Positions 31,538 to 35,567 of a DNA stretch of 35,567 nucleotides are shown piece by piece. Source of the DNA: DATJZH01 sp052146815 (GTDB lineage: Bacteria > Actinomycetota > Actinomycetes > Streptosporangiales > Streptosporangiaceae); NCBI GenBank assembly GCA_052146815.1, contig JBKQMG010000171.1:1-35567 (forward strand), written 5' to 3'. The notes under the pieces are model-generated. The model saw nothing but the letters and a program-made list of their open reading frames with translations, was not told where the DNA came from and made no database searches. Made by a program: the position numbers and the translations under genes. The first letter of the stretch is position 1; every line of letters starts with the position of its first letter.

Positions 31538-32916
31538 CAGACGAGCCGTTCGCGACGATCATCGAGCCGTTCCGGATCCACTCGGTGGAGCCGATGCGCC
31601 TGACCACGCGGGCCGAGCGGACGAGGGCCCTGGCCACCGCCGGGCACAACCTGTTCGAGCTGCGGGCGCAGGACGTGCTCATCGACCTGCTGACCGACTC
31701 AGGGACCGGGGCGATGTCGGCGGAGCAGTGGGCCGGCATCCAGCGCGGCAGTGAGGCCTACGCGGGAGCGACCTCGTTCTACCGGTTCCGCGATGCGGTC
31801 AGCGGGCTGTTCCCGTTCCGCCATATTCTGCCCACCCATCAGGGCCGGGCCGCCGAGAAGATCCTCTTCACCGCGGCCGCCGGGCCGGGTCAGGTCATCC
31901 CGAATAACACCCATTTCGACACCACCAGGGCCAACATCGAATTCACCGGCGCGCAGGCCGTCGACCTGCCCATCGCGGAAGGGCTCCAGCCGTCGCTGCG
32001 GCACCCGTTCAAGGGCAACATGAACGTGGTCGCGCTCGAGCAGCTGCTCGCGGCGCAGTCTGATGCGGTCCCGCTGGTGATGCTCACCATTACGAACAAC
32101 TCCGGTGGCGGGCAGCCGGTCAGCATGGCGAACATCCGGGCGGTCCGCGAGGTCTGCGACCGGTACGCCAAGCCGCTGTTCCTGGACGCCTGCCGGTTCG
32201 CCGAGAACGCGTGGTTCATCAAGACCGGAGAGCGCGAATATGCCAATGTCACCGTCACCGACATCGTCCGGGAGATGGCGGGCCTGGCCGACGGGATGAC
32301 GATGTCGGCGAAGAAGGACCCGCTGGCCAACATCGGCGGCTGGCTGGCGCTGAACGACGACGGGCTGGCCGAGCGCTGCCGCAGCCTGGAGATCCTCACC
32401 GAGGGCTTCCCCACCTACGGCGGCCTGGCCGGCCGTGATCTCGAGGCCATCGCCCAGGGACTGAGCGAGTGCATTGACGATGACTACCTGTACTACCGGG
32501 TGCGCTCGGTCGCCTATCTCGGCGAGGCGCTTGAATCGGCGGGAATCCCGGTGGTCGTGCCCTTCGGCGGCCATGCCGTTTTCATCGACGCGCGCGCCAT
32601 GCTGCCGCACATCGATCCGCTGGAGTATCCCGGTCAGGCGCTGGCCTGCGCGCTCTACGAGGAGGGCGGCGTGCGGGCCTGCGAGATCGGGACCGTGATG
32701 TTCGGGCTGCACCCGGACGGCACCGAGACCCCGGCCGCCCTGGACCTGGTCCGCCTGGCCATTCCCCGGCGCACCTACACCCAGAGCCACATGGACTACG
32801 TGATCGAGGTCCTCAGCCGGGTGGCCAGCCGCGCCGCCGAGCTTCCCGGCATGCGGATCGTCTCTCAGCCCCGGCAACTGCGGCACTTCACTGCCCGTTT
32901 CGCGCCGCTGCCCTGA
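31534..32916 (+). CDS. tnaA: Tryptophanase (tryptophan indole-lyase)
   Basis: PLP enzyme that splits tryptophan into indole, pyruvate and ammonia. The 460-residue protein matches the tryptophanase/tyrosine phenol-lyase family over its whole length: EPFRIHSVEPM start, IDLLTDSGTGAMS, LPTHQGRAAE, the PLP-lysine segment MSAKKDPLANIGG (Lys261), TYGGLAGRD and VPFGGHAVF. Two places separate the two enzymes: the Thr of tyrosine phenol-lyase FTTTR is Asp here (FDTTR, Asp129), and the Arg of SMERG is Ile here (ACEIG, Ile385). Both favour tryptophanase. ATG has AAAGGA eight bases upstream. No tnaC-like peptide or tnaB permease is adjacent. Promiscuous beta-elimination (cysteine, serine) is also possible. 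Confidence 0.9.
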   Translation: MTDEPFATIIEPFRIHSVEPMRLTTRAERTRALATAGHNLFELRAQDVLIDLLTDSGTGAMSAEQWAGIQRGSEAYAGATSFYRFRDAVSGLFPFRHILPTHQGRAAEKILFTAAAGPGQVIPNNTHFDTTRANIEFTGAQAVDLPIAEGLQPSLRHPFKGNMNVVALEQLLAAQSDAVPLVMLTITNNSGGGQPVSMANIRAVREVCDRYAKPLFLDACRFAENAWFIKTGEREYANVTVTDIVREMAGLADGMTMSAKKDPLANIGGWLALNDDGLAERCRSLEILTEGFPTYGGLAGRDLEAIAQGLSECIDDDYLYYRVRSVAYLGEALESAGIPVVVPFGGHAVFIDARAMLPHIDPLEYPGQALACALYEEGGVRACEIGTVMFGLHPDGTETPAALDLVRLAIPRRTYTQSHMDYVIEVLSRVASRAAELPGMRIVSQPRQLRHFTARFAPLP

Positions 32917-32921
32917 GGTAC

Positions 32922-32937
32922 CCGGGCAAGAGCCCGG
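32922..32937 (+). terminator. Hairpin after tryptophanase
   Basis: CCGGGC, loop AAGA, GCCCGG: a perfect 6-bp stem starting five bases after the tnaA stop, without a U-tract. It separates tnaA from the ECF promoter, which begins eight bases later, and is a plausible weak terminator. Confidence 0.5.
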
Positions 32938-32944
32938 CCGAGGA

Positions 32945-32971
32945 TGTCGAGAACCGGCGGCGTGCTCCGTC
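32945..32971 (+). promoter_or_regulatory. Putative ECF42 sigma-factor promoter
   Basis: TGTCGA (32945-32950), 17 bases, CGTC (32968-32971). From memory, ECF42 factors of Streptomyces recognise TGTCGA at -35 and CGA/TC at -10 before DGPF genes; both elements match here and precede the DGPF-ECF42 gene pair. Transcription would start near 32977, leaving a leader of about 45 bases before ATG 33022. This predicts positive autoregulation. Confidence 0.75.
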
Positions 32972-33021
32972 TTACCGGTGAGTGCGCCAAGATGGGCGCA
33001 GCTGCGGTTAAGGAGCCAGAC

Positions 33022-33426
33022 ATGACCAGATTTCTCTTGCTGCAGAACTACGGGGGCGGCGCGGGATGCGACGTCCCCATGACGGAGTGGGCACCTGAGG
33101 ACGTTCAGGCGCACATCGATTTTCAGGTCGACCTGAACAAGGAACTCGCGCAGGCGGGCGAGCTCATCGACGCGCTGGCGCTGACCGGGCCCGAGCTGGC
33201 CAGGTTCGTGACCTTCGACGGCTCGGGGGCCCCGGTGGTGACGGACGGCCCGTTCCCGGAGTCCAAGGAACTGGTCGCCGGCTACCGGATGGTGGACGTC
33301 GACTCAGAGGCCCGCGCTATCGAGATTGCCGCGAAGGCATCGGCCGCGCCCGGGCCGGGGGGCGCCCCGATTCAGCAGCCGATCGAAGTGCGGCAGGTGA
33401 TGGGCGCGCCCGGCATGGAGCCGTGA
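33022..33426 (+). CDS. DGPF/YCII-domain protein paired with the sigma factor
   Basis: 134 residues of the YCII-related ferredoxin-like fold. It starts MTRFLLLQNYGGG and has the family hallmark DGPFPESKELVAGY. ATG at 33022 is preceded by AAGGAG seven bases upstream. Its stop overlaps the sigma-factor start as GTGA. DGPF proteins are the standard partners and targets of ECF42-type sigma factors, but their biochemical role is not known. The C-terminal EVRQVMG is typical. Confidence 0.9.
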   Translation: MTRFLLLQNYGGGAGCDVPMTEWAPEDVQAHIDFQVDLNKELAQAGELIDALALTGPELARFVTFDGSGAPVVTDGPFPESKELVAGYRMVDVDSEARAIEIAAKASAAPGPGGAPIQQPIEVRQVMGAPGMEP

Positions 33427-34643
33427 CCGAGCAGCCCGGCGCCGAGGACCTGCTGCGCAAGCTCGCGCCGCAGGTTCTCGGCGCGGTCATCCGGCGGTTC
33501 GGCGATTTCGACGCCGCCGAGGATGCCGTGCAGGAGGCGCTCGTCGCCGCCGCGCTGCACTGGCCGAAGGACGGGCTGCCCGACAACCCGCGCGGATGGC
33601 TGATCCAGGCCGCCGCCCGGCGGATGACCGATCAGCTGCGCAGCGAGCGCTCCCGGCGGCTGCGCGAGACCCTCGCTGCCATGCGGGAGCCGCCGCCCGC
33701 CGAGGTCACCGGCCGCGACGACACGCTGATCCTGCTGTTCCTGTGCTGTCACCCGTCGCTCACCCCGGCGTCAGCGATCGCGCTGACGCTGCGCGCGGTC
33801 GGCGGCCTCACCACGGCCGAGATCGCCAATGCGTTCCTGGTCCCGGAAGCGACGATGGCGCAGCGGATCAGCCGGGCCAAGCAGCGCATCAAGGCCTCGG
33901 CCGTGCCGTTCCGGCTGCCCGAGGAAGACGCCGAGCGGGCCCGGCGGACGCGCGCAGTGCTGCACGTGCTGTACCTGATCTTCAACGAGGGCTACACCAG
34001 CAGCGCGGGCTCGGACCTGAGCCGGGTCGAGCTGTCCGACGAGGCGATCCGGCTGGCGAGAATGCTGCACGGCATGCTGCCCGGCGACGGGGAAGCCGCC
34101 GGCCTGCTGGCGCTCATGCTCCTGACCGACGCCCGCCGTCCGGCCCGTGCCACCGGGAACGGCGAGCTGATCCCGCTGGCCGAGCAGGACAGAACGCTGT
34201 GGGACGCGCGGCTGATCGCCGAAGGGACCCTGCTGCTCGGGGATGCGCTGGCCGGCGGAGTAGCCGGCGAATACCAGCTGCAGGCCGCCATCGCCGCTGT
34301 CCACGACCGCGCAGCCCGCGTCGAAGACACCGACTGGCAGCAGATCCTGGCCCTGTACGGACTGCTTGAGCGGATAACCGGGAACCCGATGGTGACGCTC
34401 AACCGGGCCGTCGCGGCGGCGATGGCCCGCGGCCCGGCCGCCGGCCTGGCGCTGCTCGAGGATCTCGACGAGCCGCTGGCCGGGCACCACCGCCTCGACG
34501 CGGTCCGGGCTCACCTGCTGGAGATGGCCGGCGACACCGAGGGCGCCGCCGCGTACTACCGGGCGGCGGCGAGCCGCACCACGAGCATTCCTGAGCAGCA
34601 CTACCTCACGCTTCAGGCCGCCCGCCTCACGACCCGGGGCTGA
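33423..34643 (+). CDS. ECF42-type RNA polymerase sigma factor with C-terminal TPR-like domain
   Basis: A 406-residue sigma factor. Region 2 (about residues 10-80) includes FGDFDAAEDAVQEALVAAALHWP and the DNA-contact helix PRGWLIQAAARRMTDQLRS; region 4 (about 115-165) has GGLTTAEIANAFLVPEATMAQRISRAKQRIK. The rest, 165-406, is a helical extension with LYLIFNEGYTSS and TPR-like pairs (LYGLLERITGNPMVTLNRAVAAAM; LLEMAGDTEGAAAYYRAAA). This layout, with a DGPF neighbour and no anti-sigma gene, is that of ECF42, in which the extension is reported to be needed for activity. GTG start, coupled to the DGPF gene by GTGA. The signal it answers is unknown. Confidence 0.92.
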   Translation: MTEQPGAEDLLRKLAPQVLGAVIRRFGDFDAAEDAVQEALVAAALHWPKDGLPDNPRGWLIQAAARRMTDQLRSERSRRLRETLAAMREPPPAEVTGRDDTLILLFLCCHPSLTPASAIALTLRAVGGLTTAEIANAFLVPEATMAQRISRAKQRIKASAVPFRLPEEDAERARRTRAVLHVLYLIFNEGYTSSAGSDLSRVELSDEAIRLARMLHGMLPGDGEAAGLLALMLLTDARRPARATGNGELIPLAEQDRTLWDARLIAEGTLLLGDALAGGVAGEYQLQAAIAAVHDRAARVEDTDWQQILALYGLLERITGNPMVTLNRAVAAAMARGPAAGLALLEDLDEPLAGHHRLDAVRAHLLEMAGDTEGAAAYYRAAASRTTSIPEQHYLTLQAARLTTRG

Positions 34644-34820
34644 GCGGGCCCGCAGGTCACGATAAGTGGAGCGACACTGCTGCTCATCGCGTTGACAGTC
34701 GGGCGATATGCGGCGGCACAGCCATCGTCATCAAGGGCAGACGCGGCAGTTCCCGGCGGCTTGACCGCAGAACCCGGTGAGTTCAGGGCGGCGGCACCGC
34801 CACCCGGAGCTGGACGCACG

Positions 34821-34849
34821 CCTAGGCAGGGACCGCCCGTCTGCTTAGG
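34821..34849. terminator. Hairpin between convergent genes
   Basis: CCTAGGCAG (34821-34829) pairs with CTGCTTAGG (34841-34849) over nine bases with one G-U wobble. It includes the stop codon of the minus-strand methyltransferase gene and lies about 180 bases after the sigma factor. A bidirectional terminator is likely. The rest of the 34644-34844 gap shows no gene. Confidence 0.55.
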
Positions 34850-35528
34850 CAGACAGCGCGGGTGTCTGGCCGGTGACGATGTAGCCGCTGCCGAGGCCCA
34901 TCTCCCGGACCTGCACGTCCTCGATCAGCGGCTCCAGATGCTGCCAGGGCCGGTGGAACCCCTCGAAGCTCCGCACGAACGGCGCATGCAGCATCCGCAC
35001 CTGCAGGTTCACCGCCAGCATCACCGGCGGAGCCCACTTGCCGCCGCCCGCCGCCACCCAGGCGCCGGGCCGCAGCCTGCTCATGACGTTGCGCACCGCG
35101 GCCGGGGACTGCAGGATGTCGTGCACCGCGCAGAACAGCGCCGCGTCCGCGGTGACCGGGATCTCGGCGTCCTCGGCGGCTGATTCCACGACCGCGACGT
35201 TGCGCCAGCCCTCGCCCGCGATCCGCTCGCGCGCCACCGCCGCCATCTCCGGCGACTCCTCGATCCCGACCACGCGGCCCCTCGGGCCGACCTTCTCCCG
35301 CAGCAGGCCGCAGCACAGCCCGGTCCCGCAGCCCACATCGAGGACCACCTGGCCCCGGCGCACCGGCAGGGCGTCGACGACAGCCCGGCGGTAGCGCTGG
35401 AAGGCGCCGGTCTTGTGGTTATAGGAACGGGCATGCTCGCCGTACGCAGGCTGACGCGCGTGCTGCCGGCCCGTCCGATGCGCAGCCGGCGACTGGACAG
35501 CCGACGCAGAATTCCGTGATTTATCCAT
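34845..35528 (-). CDS. Class I SAM-dependent methyltransferase
   Basis: 227 residues, ubiE/type 11 fold. The SAM-binding motif I is VVLDVGCGTGLCCGLL, motif II VVGIEESPEMAAVARERI, and the post-motifs VESAAEDAEIPVTADAALF and SRLRPGAWVAAGGGKW fit. The C-terminal part (HAPFVRSFEGFHRPWQHLEPLI) may form the substrate cap, so the methyl acceptor cannot be read. ATG at 35528 is preferred over GTG at 35561, which would add 11 residues. The first 35 residues are polar and Arg/Ser/Ala-rich. It stands alone at the right edge. Confidence 0.85.
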   Translation of the reverse strand: MDKSRNSASAVQSPAAHRTGRQHARQPAYGEHARSYNHKTGAFQRYRRAVVDALPVRRGQVVLDVGCGTGLCCGLLREKVGPRGRVVGIEESPEMAAVARERIAGEGWRNVAVVESAAEDAEIPVTADAALFCAVHDILQSPAAVRNVMSRLRPGAWVAAGGGKWAPPVMLAVNLQVRMLHAPFVRSFEGFHRPWQHLEPLIEDVQVREMGLGSGYIVTGQTPALSA

Positions 35529-35567
35529 GATCTTTCGTCCCGCCTTTCCAGCGGGCAGCACCCCCTG

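Noticed and set aside
31534..32916. Tyrosine phenol-lyase as the identity of the PLP lyase
   Set aside because: The Thr and Arg that mark phenol-lyase are Asp129 and Ile385 here, as in tryptophanase.
34696..34730. TTGACA at 34690-34696 as a promoter after the sigma factor
   Set aside because: No -10 at the right distance and no gene follows on the plus strand; the downstream gene is convergent.

Overview
The window is chromosomal DNA of a high-GC actinomycete. The 5' end of 16S rRNA at the left edge, the block order infC-rpmI-rplT-rRNA methyltransferase-PAS kinase-pheS-pheT-arg, and an ECF42/DGPF pair all fit Actinobacteria. The 16S fragment resembles Streptosporangiales-type actinomycetes, but about 110 bases cannot settle the order. 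I saw no transposase, integrase, phage gene, CRISPR array or tRNA gene. Most genes lie on the minus strand.

Layout from left to right. (1) 1-600: start of a 16S rRNA gene on the minus strand, with a leader of about 250 nt and two tandem promoters directly downstream of tyrS. (2) 627-11634: one tightly packed minus-strand unit, transcribed argC-(15-codon mini-ORF)-argJ-argB-argD-argF-argR-argG-argH-mpg-tyrS. Almost every junction is an ATGA, GTGA or TGATG overlap. A promoter whose -10 and -35 hexamers lie inside two ArgR-like operator half-palindromes precedes argC. (3) 11802-13740: a small lipoprotein gene (plus) converging on a seven-repeat secreted propeller-like protein (minus). (4) 13743-14106: a gap holding a degenerate array of direct and inverted repeats. 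(5) 14107-22620: pheT, pheS, a soluble PAS histidine kinase, a His-rich microprotein, a TrmH-type RNA methyltransferase, rplT, rpmI, and infC with a long hairpin-rich upstream region and an apparent ATC start. (6) 22621-31382: aroE, mltG, ruvX, alaS, two small membrane-associated proteins and rarA, mostly coupled. (7) 31383-34643 (plus): tryptophanase, then a DGPF-family protein coupled to an ECF42 sigma factor behind a promoter matching the reported ECF42 motif. (8) 34845-35528: a SAM methyltransferase on the minus strand.

How the parts work together. argC, argJ, argB, argD, argF, argG and argH give the cyclic acetyl-ornithine route from glutamate to arginine, apart from carbamoyl-phosphate supply, and argR in the same unit should feed back on the argC promoter. 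The right-hand minus-strand block is translation and cell-wall housekeeping. The plus-strand part is accessory: indole-forming tryptophan breakdown and a probably self-activating sigma-factor module.

A theme across the window is low-complexity Ala/Pro/Gly/Gln-rich insertions or tails in otherwise conserved enzymes (Mpg, ArgR, ArgB, ArgC, PheT, IF3, MltG, RarA). Those of ArgB and ArgC are built on the same 15-base period. No clearly new multi-gene defence or mobile system is visible. The most interesting points are the ECF42/DGPF promoter, the argC operator geometry, the argC-argJ bridging mini-ORF, the infC start and leader, the periodic insertions, the repeat array before the propeller gene, and the leader ORFs before pheS and tnaA.
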